In this document: positions 17,055-24,439 of the stretch, in pieces
Layout: the number at the start of each line of letters is the position of its first letter
How positions within the stretch are numbered: the stretch's first letter is position 1
NCBI GenBank assembly: GCA_031976395.1
Contig: DALYLJ010000026.1
Coordinates: 1-26,770, forward strand
Direction: 5' to 3'
Length of the DNA stretch: 26,770 nucleotides
Origin: UBA11164 sp002420085
GTDB lineage: Bacteria > Pseudomonadota > Gammaproteobacteria > Xanthomonadales > Xanthomonadaceae
Program-made: the position numbers and the translations under genes
Notes under the pieces: model-generated
Database searches by the model: none
Told to the model about the DNA's origin: nothing
The model's input: the letters and a program-made list of their open reading frames with translations, nothing else

Positions 17055-17071
17055 CGCGGGCCTGACCCGCG
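17055..17071 (-). terminator. Hairpin downstream of the S41 peptidase gene
   Basis: CGCGGG / CCCGCG with a 5-nt loop lies 13-29 nt after the stop codon of the tricorn-like gene (minus strand). The stem is strong and GC-rich, but no U-tract follows. Confidence 0.5.
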
Positions 17072-17083
17072 CCGGATTCCGAT

Positions 17084-20000
17084 TCAGTGGTCAGCCGGTG
17101 GGAACACGCTCGGCGGTGGCGGGGCGGTCACCGGGGTTGGCGGTTGACGATCGAGTTCGGCCAGCAACACCTCGACCGCCTTCTCGATGCTCGGATCCTC
17201 GCCGGCCGCGATCCGCTCGGGGCGATCGATCACTTCGATGTCAGGCGCTACGCCCTCGTTCTCCACCGCCCAGTTGCCCTCGGTATCGAGGAAACGGAAG
17301 GTGGCAGCGAGGATGGCACCGTTGTCGGCCAGGCGCGGATTGCCGGAAATGCCGATCAGTCCGCCCCAGGTGCGGGTGCCGATCAACGGACCGAGGCCGA
17401 GCTTGCGGAAGTAGTAGGGCAGAGCGTCGCCGCCGGAGCTGGACATGCCATTGATCAGCATCGCCTTCGGGCCGCGATGGTGCAGCAGCGGGGTCGGCGT
17501 GGGTTCCAGACCGCGACGGGTCCAATAGTTGAGCGGTTGCCGCGACAGCCATTCGATCATCCGATCGGGGATGAAACCACCGCCGTTGTAGCGGTCATCG
17601 ATGATCAGCGCATCCATGTGGCCGTAGGCGACCAGGCCCTTGAACAGTTCCCGGCTGCCCTCGACGGCGGTGTTGGGTACGTGGATGTAGCCGATCCGCC
17701 CACCCGACAGCGTCTCGACCAGGGCACGGTTGCGCGCCACCCAGTCGGCATAGCGCAGCGCGGTTTCCGAACCGAGGGTGCGCACGCGCTCGCGGCGGGC
17801 ACCGGATTCGCTGGGGGTGTCGTTGATGCCGAGCGTGACCACCTTGCCAGCCTTGTTGTCGAGCAACTGATAGAAGTTCTGCACCTCGCGGGTCGAAACA
17901 CCATCGACCGACACGATGAACTCGCCGGCCCGCGCCCGCACACCCGGCTCGGCCAGAGGCGAGCGGGCCGCCAGATCGCTGGCCGAGGTGGGGAAGATGC
18001 GGGCGATGCGGAAATAGCCGGACGGATCCGCCGCAATCTCGGCACCGAGCAGCCCGCCGGCCTTGCGCTCCACCCGAACCTGATCGCCGGATTCGACATA
18101 GACGTGGCCGGCATTGGCCTCACCGGCGATCTCGCCGAACAGATAATCGAGATCGGCACGGCTGTTGACGTGGGCCAGCAGCGGCTCGTACTTGGCGCGG
18201 ATGGCGTCCCAGTCCTGGCCGTGCATGTCCGGCTCATAGAACCAGTCGCGCAGGATGCGCCAGCCATCGACGAACAGTTGTCGCCACTCGCGGCGCGGCT
18301 CGATGCGCAACTCCCAGCCATCGAGTGCCAACGTGCCGGCATCCAGCTTGGCATCGGCCTTGGCATCGACGATGTGGAAATTGCCGCCCTGGCGAACCAA
18401 CAGCTTCTTGCGATCGGCCGACAGCGCATAGCCGGTCACGCCACCGGCCACATCGGCCGGCTTGTCGCCCTCGGTTGCCAGAAAGCGCAGGGTCACACCG
18501 CCATTGCCACCGCCTTCGCTGGCCGCAAAGAACACGCCCTCCCCGGTAGCAGCCAGCCCGGTGTAGTTGCCAGGCGGCGCCTTCAGCGCCTGTACTCGGG
18601 CATTGAACCCGTCCACATCGATGCGCACCCGCACCGGACCCGCCTCACCATTGCTGGCCTGACCGTTCTTGGCCGATGGCTTTTCCGATGACCCACCCGC
18701 ACCTGATTTCTCCGGCGCTGCCGCTGGCTTGGCCTCGTCGCTCTTCGGCTGGAACAGGGCCGGACCGTCCGCCGCCAGTGCCGCCGCGTACAGCCGCTGC
18801 GGATTGGTGTAGTGGAAGTTGAACTCGTAGCCGCTGAAACTCAGGTTGTAGTCGCGATTGGACACGAAATACAGCCAGCGGCCCTTGGGGTCGAACACCG
18901 GATCGAACTCGCTGGTCTCGTCCGGCGTGAGCTGGCTGGACTGCCCGCGTTCGAGATCGTGGACCCAGATCGACGTATTGCGACTGGCCCCGGTTTTGAC
19001 GTAGGCCAGAAAGCGACTGTCCGGCGACCAGGTGTAGCTGGTCAGATCCTGCTGCCGACTGCTGTCCACCTCACGGGTGCGGCCATCGAGATCGACCACC
19101 CGCAGCCGCTGCTTCTTGTCTGCGTAGGCCAGCAGGCGAGAATCCGGCGACCACTTCGGCGCGAACCGCCAGACATCACCATCACGGGTGATCCGGCGCG
19201 GCTCGCCGCTGCCATCCTGTGCCCGCAGATACAGCTCGTACTCGCCCGAGGCATCACTGAGGTAGGCGATCCAACGGCCATCGGGCGACCAGGCCACGCT
19301 GTGCTCGCGGGCATCCGGACTGCGGCTGAGATTGCGCGGCTCACCGTCCTTGGCCGGCAGGGTGAACACCTCGCCACGCGCACCGAATACCGCCCGCTCA
19401 CCGCCCGGCGACAGGTCATAACTTTCGACGAAGCCAGCCGCCTTGATCCAACGCGGCCGTGCCTCCGGAAAATCACCGGTCAGGCGCACCGGAATTTCCT
19501 GGCTTTCGCCACTGGCCGGGTCGAACCGCCACAGCCCACCACCCTTCTCGAACACGATCCGATCCGGACCCGCGCTCGGCCACAGGATATCCTCGCCGAA
19601 ATCGGTCAGCCTGCGCGGCTCGCCGCCTGCCGGCGCGATCGCATACAGATCGAGGTGATAGTCGCGATCGGACAGGAAATACACCGTATCGCCCACCCAC
19701 ATCGGCTGATGATCGGTGGCCCGGTGATCGGTCAGGCGGATCGAACGGTCGGCCGTGAGGTCGTACACCCACACGTCCTGCGCCCGCCCGCCGCGATAGC
19801 GCTTCCAGGTCCGGAAATCCCGATCGATCGGCGTGTACACCAACTTCGTCCCGTCCGGCGACAGCATGCCACTGCCGATTTCCGGAATCGCCAACGGCGT
19901 CTCCATGCCGCCCGCGAATGGCACCCGATACGGCCGGCCATCGCGCTCACCGGTCGGATTGCGGTTGGCACGCACCAGGATGTGTGTGCCATCCGGCGTC

Positions 20001-20374
20001 CAGTCGAGCACCCGGTAATCGGTGCCACCACGCGGCGGCATCGGCCCAACATCGGTGTACCAGGTGAGCTGGCGCGGCTCACCACCCGCTGTCGGCATCA
20101 CATGCACCTGCCGGGTGCCGCTGTACTCGGCCGAGAAGGCGATCCAGGCGCCATCCGGCGAGAATTTGGGGTACAACTCCTGCCCCGGATGCGAGGTCAG
20201 CCGGACCGCCTCACCGCCCTCAGCCGACACCCGATACAGATCGCCAGCGTGGACGAATACCACCTGCTGGCCGTGGATATCGGGAAACCGCAGCAGCTTG
20301 CTCTGAGCACTGACGGTCAGCGGAAACACCAGTGCCGTCAGCACGACAGCAGCGGCACGGAAGGATCGGATCAT
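17084..20374 (-). CDS. Exported tricorn-like S41 peptidase (TolB propeller, PDZ, S41)
   Basis: A 1,096-aa protein, the size of tricorn protease and its homologues. The start at 20374 begins a signal peptide (1-23, ending VSA), so the enzyme should be periplasmic. TolB/WD40-type blades (repeated SPDG/SPDSR motifs with W..DG) fill residues ~25-640 and form one or two beta-propellers. A Ser/Lys/Pro linker (~555-585) interrupts them. Then come a catalytic subdomain with His757 in NAGHVYV, a PDZ domain (~770-860) and the S41 core with Ser980 in NGMSSSGGDALPYYF. The tricorn residue before the His (Ser745) appears to be Gly756 here, and a Glu at ~1038-1040 (ENEGVAPD) fits tricorn Glu1023. It probably degrades peptides released by other proteases. 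It is monocistronic and divergent from the GST gene. Confidence 0.93.
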   Translation of the reverse strand: MIRSFRAAAVVLTALVFPLTVSAQSKLLRFPDIHGQQVVFVHAGDLYRVSAEGGEAVRLTSHPGQELYPKFSPDGAWIAFSAEYSGTRQVHVMPTAGGEPRQLTWYTDVGPMPPRGGTDYRVLDWTPDGTHILVRANRNPTGERDGRPYRVPFAGGMETPLAIPEIGSGMLSPDGTKLVYTPIDRDFRTWKRYRGGRAQDVWVYDLTADRSIRLTDHRATDHQPMWVGDTVYFLSDRDYHLDLYAIAPAGGEPRRLTDFGEDILWPSAGPDRIVFEKGGGLWRFDPASGESQEIPVRLTGDFPEARPRWIKAAGFVESYDLSPGGERAVFGARGEVFTLPAKDGEPRNLSRSPDAREHSVAWSPDGRWIAYLSDASGEYELYLRAQDGSGEPRRITRDGDVWRFAPKWSPDSRLLAYADKKQRLRVVDLDGRTREVDSSRQQDLTSYTWSPDSRFLAYVKTGASRNTSIWVHDLERGQSSQLTPDETSEFDPVFDPKGRWLYFVSNRDYNLSFSGYEFNFHYTNPQRLYAAALAADGPALFQPKSDEAKPAAAPEKSGAGGSSEKPSAKNGQASNGEAGPVRVRIDVDGFNARVQALKAPPGNYTGLAATGEGVFFAASEGGGNGGVTLRFLATEGDKPADVAGGVTGYALSADRKKLLVRQGGNFHIVDAKADAKLDAGTLALDGWELRIEPRREWRQLFVDGWRILRDWFYEPDMHGQDWDAIRAKYEPLLAHVNSRADLDYLFGEIAGEANAGHVYVESGDQVRVERKAGGLLGAEIAADPSGYFRIARIFPTSASDLAARSPLAEPGVRARAGEFIVSVDGVSTREVQNFYQLLDNKAGKVVTLGINDTPSESGARRERVRTLGSETALRYADWVARNRALVETLSGGRIGYIHVPNTAVEGSRELFKGLVAYGHMDALIIDDRYNGGGFIPDRMIEWLSRQPLNYWTRRGLEPTPTPLLHHRGPKAMLINGMSSSGGDALPYYFRKLGLGPLIGTRTWGGLIGISGNPRLADNGAILAATFRFLDTEGNWAVENEGVAPDIEVIDRPERIAAGEDPSIEKAVEVLLAELDRQPPTPVTAPPPPSVFPPADH

Positions 20375-20597
20375 GGCGGCCTCGCCGGACAGAAAACCAA
20401 CCGCGAGTGTAGCCGGGCCTCGACCACGGCAAGTGTGCGGATGGTCATGGCGGCCGGTAGATGCAGGGCCAGTAGTACCCACGTCATCCCGCACGACGGC
20501 AACATCAGTCCCTGATGCTCTGGGCTCACCGGACTCGGTTATCCTCTCGCGACAGCCGGATCGATGACCCTCTACGCCATGGAGGAGGGACCAGGAC

Positions 20598-20645
20598 ATG
20601 ACCGCATCCAGCAACATCCTCCCGCCCCAGACCAGGCGCCAGTGA
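20598..20645 (+). CDS. 15-codon leader in frame with the GST gene, ending in UGA
   Basis: ATG at 20598 follows a strong ribosome site (GGAGGAGGG, 20581-20589) and reads MTASSNILPPQTRRQ before TGA at 20643-20645. The next codon, in the same frame, is the ATG of the GST-like gene, which has no ribosome site of its own. Either this is the true N-terminus interrupted by a Trp(TGG)-to-stop change, or a stop-start coupled leader, or a read-through site. Confidence 0.55.
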   Translation: MTASSNILPPQTRRQ

Positions 20646-21752
20646 ATGGACGGCACGTTCACCCTGTACGGCACCGAAGTCTCGCTGTATTCCGGCAAGA
20701 CCCGCGCCTACCTGCGCTGGAAGGGCATCCCGTTCGTCGAACAGCTTTCCACCCTCGCCGTGTACCGGCAGATCATCGTCCCGAACATCGGCCGGCGCGT
20801 GATTCCGGTCGTGCGGACCCCGGAAGGTGACTATCTGCAAGACACCACCGCCATCATCGACGCCTTGGAAGCGCGCTTTCCCGAGCCATCGGTCTACCCG
20901 ACCCGCCCAGCACAACGGCTGGTTTCGCTGCTGCTCGAACTGTATGGCGACGAATGGCTGGTGATGCCGGCCATGCATTACCGCTGGCAGCGCAAACGCC
21001 AGAACCTGCGCTTCATCCTGAGCGAATTCGGCCGCACCATGCGCCCGCAGACACCGCGCCTCCTGCGACCCGTGCTGGGCCTGCTGCCGGCGCTGGTGTT
21101 CGGCGGCCTGTACCCGAACTACTTCGGCATCGGCAAGGCGATGCACGCCGCCGTCGAGCGCAGCTACCTCGGGTTCCTCGACGACTTCAACGCCCACCTG
21201 GCCCAGCACGCCTTTCTGCTGGGTGCCCGGCCCACGATCGGCGATTTCGGCCTGATCGGTCCGCTGTACGCCCACCTCTACCGCGACCCCGCCCCCGGCG
21301 CCCTGATGCGCCAGCGGGCACCGAATGTCGCCCGCTGGGTCGAGCGCATGCAGCAGCCCGCCGAGTACACCGGCCCGCTGCTGGCCGACGACACCATTCC
21401 CGAAACACTGCTGCCGATCCTGGCCCGCCTGCTCCGCGAGCAGATGCCCGTGCTGACCGACACCATGCGCGCCGTCCACGCCTGGTGTCTCGACCACCCC
21501 GACACCCACCCACTGCCGCGCGTCATCGGCCGCCACCGGTTTCAACTCGAAGGCCAGCACAGCGAACGCGCCATCCAGCCCTACGCGCAATGGATGTTTC
21601 AGCGTCCCGCACGGTTCTATCAGACCCTCAGCGACACCGAGCGACTGACCATCGACCGGCAACTCGCCAAACTCGACGGCTTCGACGCCCTGAACACCCC
21701 GATCCCCACCCCACTCGCATTCGAGCACTACCGAATCGTCCGCGCCACATAG
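20646..21752 (+). CDS. Glutathione S-transferase-fold protein, 368 aa
   Basis: Residues 1-80 have the thioredoxin-like GST N-terminal fold (FTLYGTEVSLYSGKTRAYLRWKGIPF, then RRVIPVVRTPEGDYLQDTTAIIDALEARFP), with the conserved cis-Pro loop VIPVV and the QDTTAI segment that contacts glutathione in true GSTs. A helical GST C-terminal domain follows, with the N-capping motif LLGARPTIGDFGLIGPLYAHLY (~197-218), and then a ~110-residue extension not found in standard ~220-aa GSTs. No cysteine sits at the usual catalytic position; Ser or Tyr near residues 13-15 could serve. Function beyond GST-like is unknown. A TGA directly precedes the ATG in frame, and the only good ribosome site lies 57 nt upstream. 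It is divergent from the S41 peptidase gene (271 bp between starts). Confidence 0.85.
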   Translation: MDGTFTLYGTEVSLYSGKTRAYLRWKGIPFVEQLSTLAVYRQIIVPNIGRRVIPVVRTPEGDYLQDTTAIIDALEARFPEPSVYPTRPAQRLVSLLLELYGDEWLVMPAMHYRWQRKRQNLRFILSEFGRTMRPQTPRLLRPVLGLLPALVFGGLYPNYFGIGKAMHAAVERSYLGFLDDFNAHLAQHAFLLGARPTIGDFGLIGPLYAHLYRDPAPGALMRQRAPNVARWVERMQQPAEYTGPLLADDTIPETLLPILARLLREQMPVLTDTMRAVHAWCLDHPDTHPLPRVIGRHRFQLEGQHSERAIQPYAQWMFQRPARFYQTLSDTERLTIDRQLAKLDGFDALNTPIPTPLAFEHYRIVRAT

Positions 21753-21810
21753 CCCACAACTCCACGCGCACACCGATCAGCAACGAACCCACCGGCTGTG
21801 CTCCCCCTCC

Positions 21811-21882
21811 CCTCTCCCGCCCAGCCACCGGCTTTTCTCCCTCTGCCCTCTCCCGCCCAGCCACCGGCTTTTCTCCCTCTCC
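21811..21882. repeat. Two tandem 36-bp repeats
   Basis: A 36-bp unit starting CCTCTCCCGCCCAGCCACCG and ending in TTTTCTCCCTCT plus two bases occurs twice in direct succession (21811-21846 and 21847-21882), differing at about one base. A truncated related copy precedes it at ~21801. The unit shares CCTCTCCCGC with the adjoining REP hairpin, suggesting duplication of part of it. Confidence 0.85.
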
Positions 21883-21898
21883 CGCTCGCGGGAGAGGG
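21875..21898. repeat. REP-like palindrome CCCTCTCCCGC/GCGGGAGAGGG
   Basis: Perfect 11-bp arms around TC, followed by GGGGAGAGGG. Sequences of this form are highly repeated between genes in many GC-rich proteobacteria. Its place right after the GST gene suits a transcription terminator or mRNA-stabilising element. Confidence 0.8.
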
Positions 21899-21973
21899 CC
21901 GGGGAGAGGGTGCGCCAACCGAGCGCGCATCGCTAGAATCGACCACGGTCGATGATTCGCATCGTCCCTTGCG

Positions 21974-21990
21974 GCATGTAAGAGACATGC
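21974..21990. repeat. Small inverted repeat GCATGT-AAGAG-ACATGC
   Basis: Perfect 6-bp arms with a 5-nt centre, about 60 bp before the leader ORF of the small membrane protein gene. It could be an operator; no recognised promoter was identified around it. Confidence 0.35.
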
Positions 21991-22049
21991 GGACAACGAT
22001 CGTGGCAGAGCGGGCCATGGCCCGAAACTGAATCGTGAGGAGCGTCAGA

Positions 22050-22127
22050 ATGCCGACCTCAAACATGCCAACGGCACGAAGGTGCCGGTGCGCAGCATTC
22101 CCCACTGGCACAAGGAGTCAGTCTTGA
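22050..22127 (+). CDS. 25-aa leader ORF overlapping the membrane protein gene
   Basis: ATG 22050 is preceded by GAGGAG with 7-nt spacing. The frame runs 25 codons (starts MPTSNMPTARRC) and stops at TGA 22125-22127, overlapping the TTG start of the next gene as TTGA. The arrangement is typical of translational coupling. The peptide is Arg/Cys/Thr-rich with no recognisable family, so it may be a leader or a chance frame. Confidence 0.4.
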   Translation: MPTSNMPTARRCRCAAFPTGTRSQS

Positions 22128-22591
22128 TCACGTCGAGTCGCATGGTGGTTGTATCCGCGCTGGTGGCCTGTGCTGGCGTGGTGGTGTCGTTCGCGGTTGT
22201 GCCACTGATCGCCCGGACGGCGGCGATCGTCGATTCGGTGGGTTTCCTGACGTGGTTTGCTGCCATCGCTTCGCCGGAACTGGCCAGTCTGCTCTGGAGT
22301 TTTGCCGTGGTCGGCTTGCTCGGGGCTGGTATCGCGGTGTTCCTGGCCTGTCTGGTCGTGCTCAGGGTGGCCGGCACTTCGCGTGTGCTGACTCTGGTGG
22401 TGTTCATCGCTGGCTTCTTCATCGGCCTGAACGTACTGGTGTTCTACGACCATGATCAGACCGACCTGATCTCCAGCGTGTTGCTGAACCGCCCGTGGTG
22501 GGGCTATGGCGTTGAACTGTCCGTGGTCTTCTCGGTGGCAGCGGCGGCCCTGGTGCATTCGTGGTTGGCGTCTCGTCGCGGCGTGCGCTGA
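22124..22591 (+). CDS. Small four-helix membrane protein of unknown function
   Basis: A 155-aa protein if translation starts at TTG 22124, chosen because AAGGAG lies exactly 6 nt upstream; the open frame reaches GTG 22082, but nothing supports that start. Hydrophobic segments: ~6-30 (MVVVSALVACAGVVVSFAVV), ~55-85 (LLWSFAVVGLLGAGIAVFLA region), ~90-112 (VLTLVVFIAGFFIGLNVLVFY) and ~130-150 (VELSVVFSVAAAALVHSWL). A short acidic loop YDHDQTD lies between the last two. I do not recognise the family. It is downstream of a REP cluster and convergent with rluE (81 bp between stops). Confidence 0.75.
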   Translation: MITSSRMVVVSALVACAGVVVSFAVVPLIARTAAIVDSVGFLTWFAAIASPELASLLWSFAVVGLLGAGIAVFLACLVVLRVAGTSRVLTLVVFIAGFFIGLNVLVFYDHDQTDLISSVLLNRPWWGYGVELSVVFSVAAAALVHSWLASRRGVR

Positions 22592-22672
22592 AACGGTCGG
22601 CGGATGGCATTCAGCGGCAAGATGAGTCGTAGCACGACGCCACTGGTGTCGACATGAAGGCCACCCCGGCGA

Positions 22673-23230
22673 TCACGTGTGTGGCTGGGCCAGGATTCGC
22701 CACTGCCCGGGGGCCAGTCCGTCGAGTCGATGGCGGCCGATGGCGATGCGGATCAGTCGCAGAGTCGGCAGGCCGACGGCGGCGGTCATCCGTCGGACCT
22801 GGCGATTGCGGCCTTCGTCGAGGACCAGTTCGATCCAGGTGTCGGCCACGGTCTTGCGGAAGCGCACGGGCGGATCGCGTGGCCACAGCCAGGTCGGTGG
22901 TGCCACCCGCTCGGCGCGCACTGCCCGCGCCGGGCCATCGTTGAGCAGCACCCCTTCGGTCAGCCGGCTGAGGTGATCAGGCCGTGCCTCGCCCTCGACC
23001 TGGACCAGGTAGGTCTTCGGCTGCTTGTGGCGCGGATGGGCGATCCGGGCGATCAGTGCGCCGTCGTCACTGAGCAGCAGCAAACCCTCGGAGTCACGAT
23101 CCAGTCGTCCGGCGGGATAGACGCCTGACGGCAGGTGCAGGTCGGCAAGGGTCGCTCGCGCCGGACCGTCGTGGCGCTCGTCGGTGAACTGACAGAGCGT
23201 TCCGTAGGGCTTGTTGCAGGCGATCAACAT
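22673..23230 (-). CDS. rluE: 23S rRNA pseudouridine synthase, RluE-like
   Basis: A 185-aa RsuA/RluE-family enzyme without an S4 domain, slightly shorter than E. coli RluE (217 aa). The sequence begins MLIACNKPYGTLCQFT, the family's first motif; the longer open frame to 23332 reads through repeat DNA and is rejected. The catalytic Asp is in GRLDRDSEGLLLLSDDG (Asp44). The closing motif ELVLDEGRNRQVRRMTAAVGLPTLRLIRIAIG is also complete. RluE converts U2457 of 23S rRNA to pseudouridine in E. coli; substrate assignment here is by similarity. No strong ribosome site is seen. It lies 105 bp downstream of the methyltransferase gene on the same strand. Confidence 0.88.
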   Translation of the reverse strand: MLIACNKPYGTLCQFTDERHDGPARATLADLHLPSGVYPAGRLDRDSEGLLLLSDDGALIARIAHPRHKQPKTYLVQVEGEARPDHLSRLTEGVLLNDGPARAVRAERVAPPTWLWPRDPPVRFRKTVADTWIELVLDEGRNRQVRRMTAAVGLPTLRLIRIAIGRHRLDGLAPGQWRILAQPHT

Positions 23231-23303
23231 GACGGCCGGAAATCGCGGCTGAAAATCGGGATTGGGATCGGGGGCGGCGCCGAGTGAATGCGACGCCACC
23301 CCC

Positions 23304-23324
23304 GAATCCCGAATCTCGAATCCC
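23304..23324. repeat. Short tandem repeat GAATCCC x3
   Basis: Three 7-bp units (GAATCCC, GAATCTC, GAATCCC). A related stretch in the opposite orientation, GGGATTGGGATCGGGGG, lies at ~23256-23272. Such ATTCGGG/GAATCCC microsatellites are characteristic of Xanthomonadales intergenic DNA. It falls between the methyltransferase stop and the rluE start. Confidence 0.75.
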
Positions 23325-23326
23325 GG

Positions 23327-23351
23327 CCGCAAGCCTCAATTCGGCTTGCGG
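23327..23351 (-). terminator. Hairpin spanning the methyltransferase stop codon
   Basis: CCGCAAGCC (23327-23335) pairs perfectly with GGCTTGCGG (23343-23351); the 7-nt loop contains the methyltransferase stop codon (23336-23338). No T-run follows on the minus strand, so it may cause pausing or protect the mRNA end rather than act as a classical terminator. Confidence 0.5.
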
Positions 23352-24238
23352 AAACGCAGGGTCATGCGATCGGATTCGCCGATCGCCTGGTACTTCTCAC
23401 GGTCCTTGTCGCCCAGCCGATAGGACGGCGGCAGACTCCAGACACCGGCTTCGTGGTCCTTGGTGTCGGCCGGGTTGGCATTGATCTCGCTGGCCTCTTC
23501 GAGGACGAAGCCGGCAGCTTCGGCCATGGCGATGGTCTGGGCCTGGCCGACGTAGCCGCTGCGGTCGCCGGGTTGAACGTCGGCGGCTGCGCGGTGTTCG
23601 ACGACGCCGAGCACGCCGCCCGGCTTGAGCACATCGAAGAAGCCCTTGAACATGGCTTCGGCGGTGCCGGCCATCAGCCAGTTGTGGACATTACGGAAGG
23701 TGACCACGGTATCGACCGTGCCGGGCTCGCCGAACACTGGGTTGGCGATGTCGAGTTCGCGGATTTCCGGTTCGCCGTAGACCTCGGGGTTGGCGGCGAA
23801 CTTGGCGCGCAAGGCGACGTTCTGCTCGCTGTAGAACGCCTGGGCGCGCTCGTTGCTGGCGGTCGCCGGGTTGTTGACGGCAGCGATGTAGTGGCCGTCG
23901 TCCTTCAGCAGCGGCACCAGAATTTCGCTGTACCAGCCGCCGCCTGGGTAGATTTCGAGCACGCACTGGCGCGGGGTGACGCCGAAGAAGGCCAGGGTTT
24001 CGACGGGATTGCGGGCGTCATCACGGGCAACATTTGCCGGGGTGCGCCAGGGGCCGGCTACGGCTGCTGCGATGGCGGCGCGATCGGTGTCGGAAATGCC
24101 GGCGCTGGCGGGTGTTGCCGGTGCGCTGGCGGCGGTGTCGGCTGCCGGTACCTGAGCGGCCTGCTCGCTGTCGGATGCGCCACCGCAGCCGGCGAGCAGT
24201 GCCGTCGTCAGCGCGATACCGAGAAGATGCATGTGCAT
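23336..24238 (-). CDS. Methyltransferase-fold lipoprotein (COG4798-like)
   Basis: A 300-aa protein. ATG 24238 is preceded by GGGAGGT (7-nt spacing) and opens a lipoprotein signal, MHMHLLGIALTTALLAGCGG, with lipobox LAGC and Cys18 as the lipidated residue. A Ser/Ala/Pro linker (to ~50) leads into a class I SAM-methyltransferase fold: motif I VLEIYPGGGWYSEILVPLL (93-111), then DDGHYIAAVNNP, VDTVVTFRNVHNWL (motif IV position), and FFDVLKPGGVLGVVEHRA (motif V/VI). Secreted members are known in the 'predicted methyltransferase' group COG4798. SAM is not known to be available in the periplasm, so either the fold has another job or the substrate pathway is unusual. A promoter-like element lies 30 nt upstream. 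Confidence 0.88.
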   Translation of the reverse strand: MHMHLLGIALTTALLAGCGGASDSEQAAQVPAADTAASAPATPASAGISDTDRAAIAAAVAGPWRTPANVARDDARNPVETLAFFGVTPRQCVLEIYPGGGWYSEILVPLLKDDGHYIAAVNNPATASNERAQAFYSEQNVALRAKFAANPEVYGEPEIRELDIANPVFGEPGTVDTVVTFRNVHNWLMAGTAEAMFKGFFDVLKPGGVLGVVEHRAAADVQPGDRSGYVGQAQTIAMAEAAGFVLEEASEINANPADTKDHEAGVWSLPPSYRLGDKDREKYQAIGESDRMTLRFRKPN

Positions 24239-24267
24239 GGGCTGTACCTCCCTGGAAAGAGGCGAAA

Positions 24268-24276
24268 AGACTAGCA
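24268..24276 (-). promoter_or_regulatory. Extended -10 element upstream of the lipoprotein methyltransferase
   Basis: On the minus strand TGC-TAGTCT matches an extended -10 (TGn then TAnnnT), 29 nt before the ATG, followed by a T-run (CTTTTC). No good -35 is present, which an extended -10 can tolerate. Confidence 0.35.
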
Positions 24277-24399
24277 CAGCCGTCACGCTGGAAGGTGTCG
24301 GGACCGGCCTGGCCCGGCAGGTCGGCTGCCATCGGCTGATGACAGGTTGCCACCCCCGTGGCCAATGCCCGTCACGCATTCCTGTCGTGCGGGAGATGA

Positions 24400-24429
24400 C
24401 CAGTCGGCGCCGCAGGGCGGCGCCGCTGG
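24400..24429 (-). terminator. Hairpin after the Trp-rich orphan gene
   Basis: GGCGCCGC (24406-24413) and GCGGCGCC (24417-24424) form a perfect 8-bp stem with loop AGG, extended by CCAG/CTGG. It lies 11 nt beyond the stop codon of the Trp-rich gene. No U-tract follows. Confidence 0.6.
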
Positions 24430-24439
24430 CTGGTTCCGA

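Noticed and set aside
17087..20515. Two long plus-strand frames (534 and 567 codons)
   Set aside because: Both are antisense to the tricorn-like gene, with repetitive Arg/Gly/Ile/His composition and no domain.
21811..21912. Possible CRISPR-like array from the 36-bp repeats
   Set aside because: The repeats are directly adjacent without spacers, there are only two copies, and they resemble a REP element; no cas genes are nearby.
21628..22111. Minus-strand frames with a repeated EKPVAGRER-type motif
   Set aside because: The repeat arises from the 36-bp DNA repeat (12 codons) in non-coding DNA, and the frames overlap the GST 3' end in antisense.
22045..22558. Minus-strand frames of 125 and 146 codons opposite the small membrane protein
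   Set aside because: The plus strand has a proper ribosome site and clear hydrophobic helices; the minus frames are polar, His/Gln-rich shadows.
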